Part shown: in pieces, positions 23,410 through 35,300 of the stretch
Layout: each line of letters begins with the position of its first letter
How positions within the stretch are numbered: position 1 is the first letter of the stretch
Source of the DNA: Polydactylus sextarius
Lineage: Eukaryota; Chordata; Actinopteri; Polynemidae
Reading direction: 5' to 3'
Assembly: GCA_016801845.1 (NCBI GenBank)
Contig: CM028915.1
Span: 11,801,501-11,865,500 of the forward strand
Length of the DNA stretch: 64,000 bases
Position numbers and translations under genes: made by a program
The notes under the pieces: generated by a model
Told to the model about the DNA's origin: nothing
The model's input: the letters and a program-made list of their open reading frames with translations, nothing else
The model's database searches: none

Positions 23410-26400
23410 TGTTTGTGTGTGTGTGTAAGAACGGTGATACAAGATCTAGTATGTTGTTGAGTGAGAGACTGATGAGCAGAAGTGATTGTGATTTTTGAAC
23501 TTGACATCAGGATGAGACACCTGGCGCATGTCCTTGGCCAAACTCATCCAGCAGAGAGCCTGGGTGTTGCACCACACCCAACCTACTTCAACTGCAGCCC
23601 CAAAGCATGCTGGGTATCTGGGAAGCTTAAGAACTGATCTGTGGTTAAAAAGATGCATGCAGAGTCAGGAGAAGAGGGGAGGAAGCAAGTTCTTTCTGAA
23701 AAAGCAGAAAACAATGTACATTTGGTGTAACTTTTGTCTCGAATTTAAAATCAAAACGGTGATTACCATGAGCGTCAAAGAACTCCTCGTCTGAGCTGTC
23801 GTCAGAGTCTCGCGCTATGCTCTGCATCCTCCACTCTGAGATGCTGTGACGTGACGGACTCACTGAAAAAAAAGACATGAGCAAAAAATCATCCACTGTT
23901 ATTTTGGGACATGTGTTTCAGCCTCTCTCTTTCCCTTTTTAATACACAGAAAAAACACACACACACACACACACACACACTACAATAAAGAAATATTGCA
24001 CACACCCCCCCCCCAGCCCACACACACAGTGTTATATAAACATGCAACAGACTCTGTGGTGCATTACTCCATCACAGATGGACTGCTTGGTGGTCAGGGG
24101 GGTGTCTGTGAAAAGCGAGGCTCATTGTAACACACAGAAAAACTACAAGCGCACTGACAACTAAATGCCAGCTGAGGAAAATGGCGATACTAAAAGCAGG
24201 CCTTGTCTATCACGTGTCTTCAGAATATGCCTCATATATCATTAATGCGGAGGAAGCGAGGGCGGCGTCGCTCTGAGGCGCAGGCTGGTGGGGGGAAGAG
24301 ATGGGGTGCACAGCTGTAGCTGTCAATGTGCAGAAGAAAAACCAGCAGTGGTGGAGGGGAGGGGAGGGGAGGGTCACTGTGAATAACGTCAGTCTGGTCT
24401 GTGATGTCAGCAGTGCTGCTAAAAATAGTCATGGAAGAGAACCACAGGGGGGTGTTACAGGGGTGAAATGAGGAACGCTGGATGGGAGAGAGGGTCCAGG
24501 TGGCGGTTACAGTGAGCGCTGCCTTGAGGTAGGGGTGACACTGGAGATGGGTGTGTGTGGACACGTGGTCCGTGATGTCAATGCTACTGCTAAAAATAAC
24601 CCAGGTAAGGCGAGGGAAGTTGGATTGTACAGCAAATGTGGAGGCGTGAGTAAATATAATCCAACAGTGAAAATATTCAAATTAATATCAGGCGCCGGAC
24701 AGAAAAGCAAAGCGTGGTACAAAAGTAGAGTGTACATAATAAAAAGCTGCTCCCATGGTGTTTGACTTTATTAACACCAATTCAACAATTTGAGCTCAGA
24801 GCTCTTCAGTAGGCTGATTCAGCTTAGGAGCATTTCTCAGTGTGTCGACCTGTTTGTAGCCGAATCACAACAAACAAATACTGTTATCTGTGTGGCTGTC
24901 CACTGTAATATACTGGACAACATACCATCCTTCTTTTGGAAAAGATGAAACAGTCTCCACCAGTGATTCACTTTGAAATTAAATTATTTGAAAATGAAAG
25001 GCCTAAAAAGGGTGACTCATAAAGAACTGTGGACTGAGGATGGTAGAAATTTAAAGTGTTTTCATGAAGTGACATTTTAAGAACAATTTCTTGCACCATC
25101 CTGATGAAAAGAATGGACTGAAGAAACATTTATGCAGAAGAACTGGTTTGAGAAGTTTCTCTGGATGTCTTATTACTGTTTGCTCCACCTGCAAACACCT
25201 AACAGCTGCAAAAAAAAAAAAAAAAAAAAAAAACTAAAAGCACTAAAAGTTCTACTTTGACTTTGCCTAATTCTTTGCATACTGGCTTTCAGTGAGAACA
25301 GCCCTCAAATATCACAACTGCTTGTGTTTACTTATGAAACACTTCGACTGTGTAGATGTGTAAAGGAAGAAGTATGTGGCAATTTCACACTGTCATGCTC
25401 CTTACCTCCTCTTTTGGATGAGCGGGATGATCGGGAGGAGGTGGACCATTGCTTGGTGAGAACACCTCGCGGTTGGAGAGTCTCTCCTCCTGAGCTGACA
25501 ACCACTTCCTCTGCTTCAATGGAGCTGATGACATCTTTAACCCCTTGGTCTTTATCTGGAGATGCAGCACCTCCATTGGCTTCGGTGGCCTCTTCTGCTT
25601 GGCTGAACTGGGCCATCTTCCTGGCCAGAGCCAGCTGTGTTTCCAGCTCCAGCTGTCTGATGTCCTCTATGGTCAGACCATACCACTCATCCTGCCAGCA
25701 CCAGGCCTGCCGGTGGGCACGCACCATCACCTTTCTCAGTCCTAAGTAAAGACAAAAGGGGATATTACAAACCCACAATATGGTTTGATATAAACAGAAT
25801 AATATGACTATCAAAATATACTGTTACATTTAATGAAATAGTATTGACATATGTGGCCAAGTACTTACCAACATCATGAATGAAGCGTTCAATCTTCGAC
25901 TGCATACCCCAGTAGCGAAACTCCACTTTGCACAATTTGTAGGCACACATGATGGGGGTCTTCCCTGGGTTATTGTTGTACTCCTCTATCCAGTCATCTC
26001 TCAGAGGACCCCTCTGGGTCTTGGCTGACTTGTAGAGCCGTGGGTCCTCCTCTGCCTTGTACTCATGAGGGGGGATGGGATCTGTCACTATGTCAATTGG
26101 ATCTGACAAATATAATTCATGTTAAGAAAGCAGTGACTAGTGCAGGCAGGTGTTCTGATTGTGGTGCACAAATAATGCAGATCGTTTGGTTTCAGTGGTT
26201 TTAATATCATGTCAGGATGTGTACATAACTGGGTGGAGTCATAAAATGTGCACGGGCTTGTCTTTACAGGCTTGAAATTTCTTATGCAACCAAATTTTCT
26301 GACCAACAAACAAATCAAATAAGCGAATGAAATGTTGTCACTTGATCGCTGTGTGCCTGCCTTTGAACCATTCATCTCTGAGCCTCTTCATTGCCGCTGG

Positions 26401-29400
26401 GCAAAGATCAGAAAGAAAAAAAAACAGATGCACTACCATAACACTGCCACAAGCAGGCCTCACCTGCTGGTTATGTCTGAGTGAAAAGAGGACAGATGTC
26501 AAGACTCCATCGGCCTAAAACCTGCTAATGCTAACCTGTCACGAGGTTATCAATTATTGTGAGATAAGCTCATTACTTTTTGTATCATTCTCTAATGGTA
26601 GAATGAGTAGGTTACATCACAATTAGTATTTTGATAACAGTTTATGTTGTCATAATGGTACAGGATTAATATCAGGGTCTCACCAATAGTCCTCTGCCTT
26701 TTTTCTGTTGCAGACATGTTGAAAACATCTCCTTGATTGCCTGTGTCTGGTTTGTAGTAGGTTTCAATGTCAATAGAGAACTTCTCAACAAAAGGACAGG
26801 TGTATCTGAAGGAGAGGAAGAAATAAAATAAGTAAAAACAACAAACAGACAGAACAACTGTTCCAACAAAGGCACAGGGCAGTGTTGTATAACAACTGTC
26901 TTCATTCATAGACTTGCTTTTTAAACTGAGTGACTCAAGATCAGAGCTACTTTATTAAGAGTGACAATGCCCTCTCACCACTGAGGAAAGAATACGTGCG
27001 AGCCATGCCCATCTGTTGCATCTAAGGCATCTGGAGCAAAGCTGTCACTGGTTGAATAGATGTGTCAACAGGCGCATGTAGTCTATCAATATCCTGACAG
27101 TACAGTCAAGGGCACATCTCTTTTCAGCACCTTCACGTCTCTGTGTTTGCCAGGGCCCACACAGACAAACAGACCGACATCCTGTGAATGAGGGGCCGTC
27201 AACATCTAACAGCTTGATAGAGCTGACCACACGCTGATCTGATGGTCTGTTTAGGAATATTCTGACAATTAGCACTGAAATCTTTAATTTCTCTCGTCTT
27301 TTACCGAGGGACAGCAGCTCGAGCATTTTCTGTTTATTACACCGATTATAAACAGTCAGTAGCTGTGTGTCTTCAAATGTGTGTGCAAGTTTTAAATGAA
27401 CGCCCTCTGGCTCTACAGGGGTGTGGAGGTGGCTTCACACAGAGACAAATCTCACCTGGTCCGGGTGTAAGGGTAGGCGTTCCACGACTCCTCTTCAACC
27501 CTCAGTGCCGCTTTGGGCAGGATGGAGCGGAACCAGCTGGGAATGTGCATGCCAATGTGGTAGACCTTGTGGGTGTACTGGCCTGTACCACCCGGTCCAT
27601 CTGTGTAGGGTTTGTTCTCTAGGATCTCCACCCCACTACCTTCACCACAGCTCTCCTCTCTGCTCTTTTTCTGTAAGAAGAAATTTAGTTGAAAAAAAAT
27701 TTGCAAGCTTTTAATATTTTGCATATAAGCAGTGTAGAATATTAAGGGAATATTTTTAGAATGATTAACGTTTAACATTTAAAATAAATGACTATTATTT
27801 TCCTTTAATGTGAAACATATTTAAGAGTGGCCTGAAGAAAACAAATGAATAAATGGACACAACGTCTTTATCACATCATAATCTAATGAGTTCGCCTTCA
27901 ATTTATCACAGCAGCAACAGCACAAGCACAAGAAATAATTGCTCTGTCAAATGTTCTGACAAATGCTCTGTCAGCATGGAATTGCAAATCAGGAAGCCCA
28001 AAAACCAGCTTATAGAGCCACACCTTTCCCATATTTACATTCCAGGTGCACTGAGGGAAAGGGGCTGGGTGGAGCCTGGATGGAGTTGAGTAGAGAGCAA
28101 AAACTAGGTGACTAAACGTCAAAGACAGGAATGTGTAGTGTGGCAAAGGGATGATTTGTGACGGTTATGAAATCATTGAAACAGGAAACCTAGACGGCGG
28201 AGCATAGTCCAAGTGCTGACGAAATTAAAAAACACAGGGAGCAAAGAGCAGGAATCATAAATGTCAGAGATTACAGATGTATCATCTTTTCTTTTTCTCT
28301 TATCAGCCGTTGTCCAGTCTTTCCACATACACCTCGGCGTATGTTTAACGCAGTGTTTAGTGAAACACCCGACATAACCGGGAAACAGTCAGTCTGGTGG
28401 GGAGAAGCAATGCAGGCGAGGAAGTGAATCACTGGAGTAGGGAGAAAGAAGCCATGATGCGGCCAGCGCTCCGGACTTCATTACCTCTGACAGGTCATTC
28501 ATTAGCCACCAGCTCTGCTCTCAACAGCCTTGGATGCTGCTCCGAAGACACAGCACAGACACCACAGCAGTCGGTACATGAGAGATTGGTACATGGCTGA
28601 GGTAAATGTCAAATTCAAAGTAATGTTTGCATATGCACACTTAATATAAAAAGTGTACAAAACATGAACATTTTTAAGCAAAAACAGTTCATCTAAAGCT
28701 CAACAAACATATCCTTCCACTCACACAGATGGCTAATAGTTAGTTTTTAGATTAGACCGATCATGGAGCATTATTGTGAGTACTATTATCCTCCTATTTC
28801 AGGAAAAAAAATATTTAAATAAATATTAATTCTTATTCTGCTTAGATTCCGAGCTTCAAATGTTTAAAAATAATACCTGGATGTAAAATCAGCAAGCCAG
28901 GTAAGAAAAAAGAAAAGTTACAGGGTGTACTGTCCCTTTAATTAGGTTGCTCAATAGTGACTGCTGGATGTCAAAAACAGTGTCCCTTCTCCCCTGGAGC
29001 GACGGATGATTCTCTCCAGTTCACCCGGAGAAAGATTTCAAAACACTGGCCAGGACTCAGCTGTTGCCTCAGGGTAAAACCAGACATAAGGGAGTGGATA
29101 ACATGTTTAAATTTGATTGGAATTACTTGGAATAATTTGATATTCTTAATTGAAAACAAAATGCTGTGTACAAATATGAAATATAATGAAGACATATAGT
29201 TAAATAGTTTTAGTTTAGGCTACAGAGGATAAGAGGAGCTCTCATCTGTAAAATCTTTTTTGGCTCCGAACACAAAAACAAAGTGCCCATTGTGTTTAGA
29301 GTTGAAGTCCTGCCCCGAAACCTTTACTACACAGAGCTCTCTCTTCCAGTCACCTTTCTTTAAATAGTCATCAAACACTTACAAAATAAAAGTCACCGTC

Positions 29401-32229
29401 GCCACGAAAACCAACTGAATGTGTTTAGAGCCGACAGGATGGGAGTCATATCCTGGTTTTTTTCCTCTTGCCATCGAGTTACTAAGACATGTTTCCTGTT
29501 CGAGATGCTGCTTTTCACTTTACTCGACAGATACAGTTGCTTTGGCAGAGCATGACAGATGAGGACTAATGAGGGAGACACAGTGACATCGCCTCATATT
29601 TAATATCAAATTCCACATTTGCTTTGCACATAACTACAAATGTGGTAATTATGCAGTTACAATAAGGTAGTAATAAGAGGTCAGTGTTTTTAAGGCAAAA
29701 GAAAAGGGAGTGAGAGGAGATCTGGGGTGTGGCTTTGCCTGCTGAGGTGCAAATATCGCCAGACTGTCCTAAGGCCCTGACTTCATCGATGAGGCTTATA
29801 CCGGGGATGGATTGCAGGCAGGCAGGCCTACATGCTGCAGTTGCCCTGGCAACGTACAGCAATGAAGCAAGGGTATCTACAGACACCAGCAAAATCTTTG
29901 TTTCTTCTCTGCTCAGAATATAGCTTGTTCGCTCTCTCTCTCTTCTCTTTTCCTTCCACCCCCTCTCTCATTTCTTCCCCTCCCTCATTTACAGTCTCTC
30001 TTTTTATCCTCCATTTCCTCTTTTTATTCACTCCCTCTCTCAAACAAAACCTGACCACCGGCACGCTGCTGATGTCACGGTTGCCATAGTGACAAAAACC
30101 TCACAGCAACAAGGCTGTACAGAGAGGGTGAGGTCAAGGGGAAAGGTAACTATGGGTCACTGATGTAAGAACTCTTTTTCCCATGATTTGTTTACATGCT
30201 TAAGAGTGCACATGATCTTCTAGATTATGACGTAATCCTACTTGCACACCTTTCCATGCTTTGCACAATGTCCTGTTTAACAAAATCTTACACAGAACAT
30301 GCAAAGCAAAGCATGTCAAAACAGATGCTGTAGTTGAATGTTCCTCATTGTTACCGTTTCTCCACAGTACAGTGAATAATACAGCGAAGGTGCCAAAGAA
30401 ATGATCAAGTGTGCTGAAGTGTGGCCCTGCATCTAGTTTGTGTCGTCTTGAAATGTCTGCTTGTTTTTGGGCATGTCTGCTGAGTCATATTCCAAACCAT
30501 CTACAGCACCAATGAATTACCTGTCTGTTTGGTACATCAGAGGGGGAGGACGTGAAGACAGCCAACAGCCGACAAGGCTCTCAACTGAAAAATCTCACAC
30601 TAATACACCCTTTATAGCTATAATCATCAAAATATTATTTTCATTTGTGCAGACAGGACAGAAGAAATGTATTTACAATGATATGTTACTACAGCCTACG
30701 CTGGCATTCAGAGAATGTCAGACACTTTCTGACAAATTGTTTTTACAGCAACGGTAAAAAAGGAGAGGCCTTTTGAGAGGTATAACAGGTGAATAAATCC
30801 TGTCTCCTAGTACTGTTATACCAGAGGGTGGATAATAATTTCTGACAACTTTGTTGACATAGATGCCCAATATTTTGGTTGTAAGATTAACAACTGTAGG
30901 AGACACCTGTCTGAGGGAAGGTCAACAGCTTGTTGGCATGCTGGGATTTCCTTATTCAAGTATTACTGCTTCCATGAAGGATCACTTAACTGAAATATAT
31001 GCAAAGTGTATGAGCTAAGTGACATTTACTGAAGAGCATATGGTCAAGGGTCTGTATTTTACATCGTGTTGGCTATGAAGGTGGCTGATGTAAACCCACC
31101 ATAAATTTAACAGATGTAACATCTAATTTCACTTGACAAAGCCTTCTGGACGTTTTGTTTGCATTTCTCTCTTCTTTCCTGATTAAAATAAATCTGTTGC
31201 TCATTTTAATACTGTAATGAAAGAATACTACAGGAACCAGATACAAAGATGCTGGCAAAATGCCTCAACTTGTTCAAACAGGCTTACAACTTCAACCTGC
31301 TCTCTATCGAAAGTAAAATCACCACTTCATTACATTACAAAGACGCAGCTCAGTTTTCTGGAAATAGGAAAGTGTTCACTCCCAAAGTCAGCAAATGACA
31401 AAAAAAACATAAACATAACTACACCTAAAAGTCTAAATATGAATGTATATGTAAATAAACAATGTAAAAAAATAAATAAATAATGTAGTATTTCTACCAC
31501 AGACAAGCCATTGTCAATGTGCTCTATGCTTCCTGTGTACTGCTGCTGCGCAGTGCACCTGGCAGTACCACTGGCTTAAATAAATCCTCCTTCATGTACA
31601 CATGTCATATGAAGGGACAATGTGTTCCCACATAGGACAATGAAGGCTGTATAAATCAGCCTTCCCTGCTGGCAGGTGTGAACTCTAAAGCTGTTACATA
31701 GACCCTCAGTCTCCAGCTAAGGGTCTGGTTAGACAAATGAAACCATGTGATGCAGCCAGAACAGAGCAGGACGTCCATCTCCTTCGTGAGGTGTGTGTAG
31801 GCGCATGTGGTATATAATATGAAAGTATGTGTGAGTTTGCAAAGAAAGCAGGGTGCGTCTACCCTCCTTCTGAGAAACATGCAGCCCATGACGAATGGAA
31901 ACAGCCAGCTTCAGAGTTTAAATTGGTTAATCTCTTAACACACAAGCTCTCTTTGTTTCATTACTCCAGCAGCGCCAGACACCGTGTGACCAATCATTTC
32001 ATAACTGGACAAGGTACAATTGCACTCTCTTGTGTTAATTCATCTCCCGTTTGCCTGTTTTCATCCCCAAGTTTTCTGCATCCTCTATTCTCTATCTGTT
32101 CTGGGGTAGGTGAGTGAGAATGCAGCGGGCAATGTGGTGCTGTGACCTCACCTGGATCATATAGAGCTGGGCGATACGGTACTCGTCCACACTCATGGGC
32201 ATGGGGATGCGGTACTCCTTGATAAGCAT
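10913..32229 (-). CDS. pitpnm2: pitpnm2: membrane-associated phosphatidylinositol transfer protein 2 (Nir3 type)
   Basis: Transfers phosphatidylinositol and phosphatidic acid at ER-plasma membrane contacts. Exons in transcript order: 32229-32152, 27670-27456, 26805-26684, 26102-25869, 25741-25406, 23862-23767, 20981-20877, 20773-20709, 20441-20370, 19674-19430, 19179-18990, 18693-18574, 18482-18268, 18139-17964, 17701-17531, 16479-16327, 15311-15147, 14163-13873, 13332-13184, 13073-12957, 12706-12590, 12484-12336, 12129-11980, 11859-11679, 11550-11422, 11296-10913. All are GT-AG; with every exon included it reads 1474 aa (human about 1349). Domains: PITP fold residues 1 to about 260 (MLIKEYRIPMPM, KLCKVEFRYWGMQSK); FFAT motif EFFDAHE at 355-361 for VAP binding; DDHD region (LIGDCVGG, FLFGSPLGLVLAL, RWWGTKRLDFALYC, FHASYWESTDVVSF); LNS2 (VFSIDGSFAASVSIMGSDPK, YVTGRPDMQKQR). 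The PITP domain excludes PITPNM3; neighbours and C-terminus favour PITPNM2 over PITPNM1. The 72-, 153- and 291-nt exons may be alternative. Confidence 0.93.
13873..14163 (-). other. pitpnm2 symmetric cassette exon, 291 nt
   Basis: Phase 1 at both ends, acceptor TAG|CCAAA and donor CAAG|GTATAT, adds 97 residues between the SEVSIASQVSG segment and the DDHD WWGTKR block. Composition: a Ser/Lys-rich half (KSPPKSRKKVKAD) then an acidic Ser-rich half. Skipping it joins ...TNIAN directly to IAARWWG in frame. The human reference form as I remember it has different sequence here. Confidence 0.6.
14945..14980. repeat. (GA)n microsatellite
   Basis: About 18 GA units in a pitpnm2 intron, with further GA-rich sequence to 15000. 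Confidence 0.85.
16327..16479 (-). other. pitpnm2 symmetric cassette exon, 153 nt
   Basis: Phase 1 at both ends, acceptor GTAG|TGGAG and donor GAGT|GTGTGT. Encodes 51 residues starting VETVQSNAQLLLDSGPPLS and containing ETCIPVPVLNWQEG. The preceding exon can also join directly to 15311-15147, giving LLADVVQSHGG, which is the arrangement I recall in mammalian PITPNM2. The start of this exon resembles the start of that next exon. Confidence 0.6.
20370..20441 (-). other. pitpnm2 cassette exon, 72 nt
   Basis: Phase 0 at both ends, acceptor GCTCAG|ATGCG and consensus donor TCA|GTAAGT. Adds 24 residues (MRGSVSDQADSSSIPTIMVT...) in the low-complexity linker between the FFAT region and the first DDHD block. 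Being frame-neutral it may be alternatively used. Confidence 0.55.
21640..22560 (-). mobile_element. Degenerate transposon remnant in a pitpnm2 intron
   Basis: On the minus strand, 21832-21785 reads KANDPKHMVRATSEIF, close to the NDPKHTxKAT motif of Tc1/mariner transposases. About 0.5 kb away, plus-strand text GTGTCCAATTACTTTTGA (22360-22377) and the following ACTGTGGGCTGTATTTCC resemble a dispersed fish repeat. No continuous frame survives and ends are not defined. Family assignment is tentative; the pieces might be two elements. Confidence 0.4.
21951..22004. repeat. (AT)n(AC)n microsatellite
   Basis: About 15 AT units passing directly into AC units with one interrupting G; it sits inside the transposon-like remnant. 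Confidence 0.85.
23374..23426. repeat. (GT)n microsatellite
   Basis: Interrupted GT run in a pitpnm2 intron. Confidence 0.85.
23954..23980. repeat. (CA)n microsatellite
   Basis: About 13 CA units, followed at about 24007 by a C10 run, in a pitpnm2 intron. Confidence 0.85.
24352..24373 (+). other. G-quadruplex motif
   Basis: Four consecutive G-runs of 3-4 separated by single A (GGGGAGGGGAGGGGAGGG core) on the strand opposite the pitpnm2 transcript. Confidence 0.6.
24396..24598. promoter_or_regulatory. Repeated block with two MEF2-like sites
   Basis: Two 32-base copies (24396-24427 and 24567-24598) share 26 of 32 positions; each ends in a MEF2 consensus, CTAAAAATAG (24419-24428) and CTAAAAATAA (24590-24599), preceded by GTGATGTCA. 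They lie in a large pitpnm2 intron, so an intronic enhancer is possible but unproven. Confidence 0.35.
25208..25233. repeat. Poly(A) run
   Basis: About 25 consecutive A in a pitpnm2 intron; a possible retroelement tail, with no recognisable body next to it. Confidence 0.75.
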
Positions 32230-32392
32230 GGTGAATCTTGGAGAAGGGGGAAAGGGGGATCAGGGAAAAGACTGACAAGGGAAGGGGTCGGGGGGGAGAG
32301 AGGGAAGGGAGGGGGAGAGGGGACAGGAGAGACTCCCGGGGCTCCTAAATGTGACTTGTCAAATCACCAGCTGAAGTCCACATTGATGGTGC
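32230..32392 (-). other. pitpnm2 5' UTR part of the start-codon exon
   Basis: The acceptor CTCACAG|GCACC at 32393 opens an exon that continues to the ATG at 32229. Transcript bases 32330-32283 form a C/U-rich tract. The ATG choice is supported by MLIKEYRIP, the conserved N-terminus of PITPNM proteins. An upstream ATG occurs in the UTR (ATGTGG, 32384-32379) in another context. Confidence 0.6.
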
Positions 32393-35300
32393 CTGTGAGA
32401 GAAGAAGCAAATGAGAGCATGAGGTACGTAAGCGGTGAACATATTTAAAAATAAACACAGACAAGAATCCAATCAGTGACGTTTGTTATAGTCAAAACAC
32501 CATGACGAGCCTAATGATGGATCTCCAAAAATACTTCAAACTGGTTGTCATCAATATCAGTCAAAAGCAAAAACCAGTTTCAATCCGCACCAAAATTCAT
32601 CACGAACAAAAGATAAAACCCCGGCCTTATTCCTATATATAACCAAGTAAAAACGTTCATTCCCGTAGCTCACATGCAGGTGAGAAAGAAAGAGGAGATA
32701 ACATCCGTAGCACCATTCACAAAAATCAGAATATACACTCAATTTAATTACAGTATGTCCAAGCTTCAGTCTTCAGCACAAGCATTAGAGTTGTGTCTTC
32801 ATCCGTTTCAAATCCAAGTAAGGCACGTCCCAGGATAAACTTCTCTTCTTATACACAGGCCACAGGCTCAGTGTGTGTGTGTGTGTGGGGGACTCTGTGT
32901 GTGTCAGTGCGCACGTGTGGGGGTGGTAGCCGGAGCCTACAGAAAAGCACCCATGCCTTGCCTACAGTCCTAACAGCCACCCAGTCTCTCTCAACCCCTT
33001 CAGCGCCATCACATGGGGGCTCACTCAGCATAAGAGGGATTACAGTGGAGTGCGGACTGTTACATAACGTTGTAAGAGCCCCCTGTGCATGATCAAAGTT
33101 TCACAAACAGCAGCCTCAGAATAACACAAAGTATTGTAGTCAAACCACTGGGTGGATAGGGGTAGGTGGGGGCTATACATAAGAAACATGTGGGTGGTGT
33201 GAGTTGCAAAGTCTGCTTTGACCACTGAGCTCTCTAAAGTCAAGTACAAAACAAGATGAACATCACTGGGAGCAGCTAAGGTGACACATTAACTGAGCAG
33301 GTGTCAACAAGGGAAAGAGAGACATCCGCTGACCCTTGGTTATGATTTTAATTATCTAGTGAAAGCAGATATGTGTTATTTTGAGGGGGAAACTACACGC
33401 CCGTTAATAATCCATCAAATATTTAAACGTCTGGTTAGTGAGGTGATGGTTCAGTCTGTGCTCACATACGTCTGGTGGAAGCACAGGCTCTTAGTCATGG
33501 TGCTGAAGAGGCTGCGATGTACCGTACAGTGTGTGTGTGAGGGAAAACATCAACATTGTCCTAGCACAGCTTGTGTTCGGTCATACAAATGTGACTACAC
33601 AGCATTACATAACCCCAATAGTCACTCATTTCTGACCTATGGCAGCAACTCCACCTCCACCAGCCATTCTTGTCTAATAACACTAATCACACTAATATTC
33701 CCACTGCGTCACTTATCCAGTGAACAAAGGTCAGCTTTGGTGAGGGTCGTCATGTAACCAAGGGCTCTGGTTTTCCTCCAACCCGCTCCAACAACTCCCC
33801 GCTGAAGACATATTCATCCTCTGATGTGTCTGATGCACTGCCAGCACAAAGAGCCTGGCTAACTTTTCACCCTGGACCAGGTGCGTCCTAACAAACCGGA
33901 AGGTGCTCTGTCTTCAATGCAGTTTTCATTACAATATGTTCGCTTAATGTATGTAGGAGAACAACGCATTGACAAAATCAGAGCAGAACGCGACATTTTG
34001 CTGAAAATAACTGCACTCTTGGGAAAGGCCGGGGTAAAACTAGGCTAGCTTGAAAGGCCCAATGAAAAGCTTACAGCTCAGGAGCTGGAGAGGCCTTTAG
34101 ATGTTAGAGCCAGGCTACAGAGTGGAAGGCCACAGTGCTCATCCTTGTTCTCAGTGCTGATGATAAATAGCCTCGCAGTAGTCTTGATGCACGGTTGAAC
34201 AATGTGGCAACAGTTCTGAATGTGGATTGCAACCGATGCTGCAACAAAGCACTCACAGGTTTCTAAGAATTTCCTCTTGGCCAATTTTGGATGTGACATC
34301 TGCGCTGATTAAAAGTCATCTAGAGAGACAGACTTTTACTGTCTGATTATCTGCTGTACAGTTCCCACCGTGTGAATCAAATCCCAGCCAGCTGCTACTG
34401 ACTGGCAAGCCCCACAGAAAGTTACACCAGGTATGTAAACAGAGACGGGAACAGCTACAAACAGCATAACAGAGAGACATCATACAGTCATAGCATTACT
34501 CTGCATGTATTAGCAGCATGTGGTGATGATGCTGTATGGGGATTTGTAGAGATACTGGCGCATGTGAATTATGCGTCCGATTGCCAAGCAGGATTATAAG
34601 AGTTTCATTATTTGCTGGAGGCAGGGATATATGTTATATATTTATTGTGAATTAATCAGTTGTTTTTTTTAAATGAATCGATATTTTTTTCCATCAATGC
34701 AATGTCAGAAATTAGTGACAAAAAGGTCAATTACAATTTACTCAAAAAGAGGAACAATCACATTAACGTCATATATTAGGAAAAGGCAGGAAATCCTCAC
34801 ATAGACCATGATGACTCAAAATATATACATTTTCTTTGTCAATTCAATTTACCTCAGCTTACAATTTAAAATAAATAAAAGTACATTTGTTTTTCTTTGG
34901 TCAACTATCTAAACAAATGCCTTGTTTAACATTTAAAAGAGACAAACACAAATTTTGTCTTTTACATGGCTGTGAAGCAGAGATTTTAGTTCAGCCTCCC
35001 TTTCCAACAAGCTGTTGTTCCTATAGAGATAAACCCATTTTATATTTATATCTACCATTGCTTAAGGTAAAATATGAAAATCTTGCAGCATTTTTTTTTT
35101 TCTAGTGTCTATTTCTGCTTCTCTGGTTCAAGCCGGAAGCCATAAAAACAGAGCCAAAGAGGGTCACAACTAATCTGGCTCCCACAAAAATGTGTATATA
35201 TATTGTCTGTGTTTATTGGTAGTGTCAGTTACTGATAAGGATACTTTAATTTAATAAACGATAACACAGCATGCACGTTTTTATGCTTTATGGCTGTGGC

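Noticed and set aside
23645..23896. Whole minus-strand ORF as a small gene
   Set aside because: Only 23767-23862 is coding, as an internal pitpnm2 exon with splice sites on both sides; the rest is intron.
33359..33757. 132-codon plus-strand ORF in pitpnm2 intron 1
   Set aside because: No domain, no splice partner, ordinary composition; length is within chance for 16 kb of non-coding DNA.
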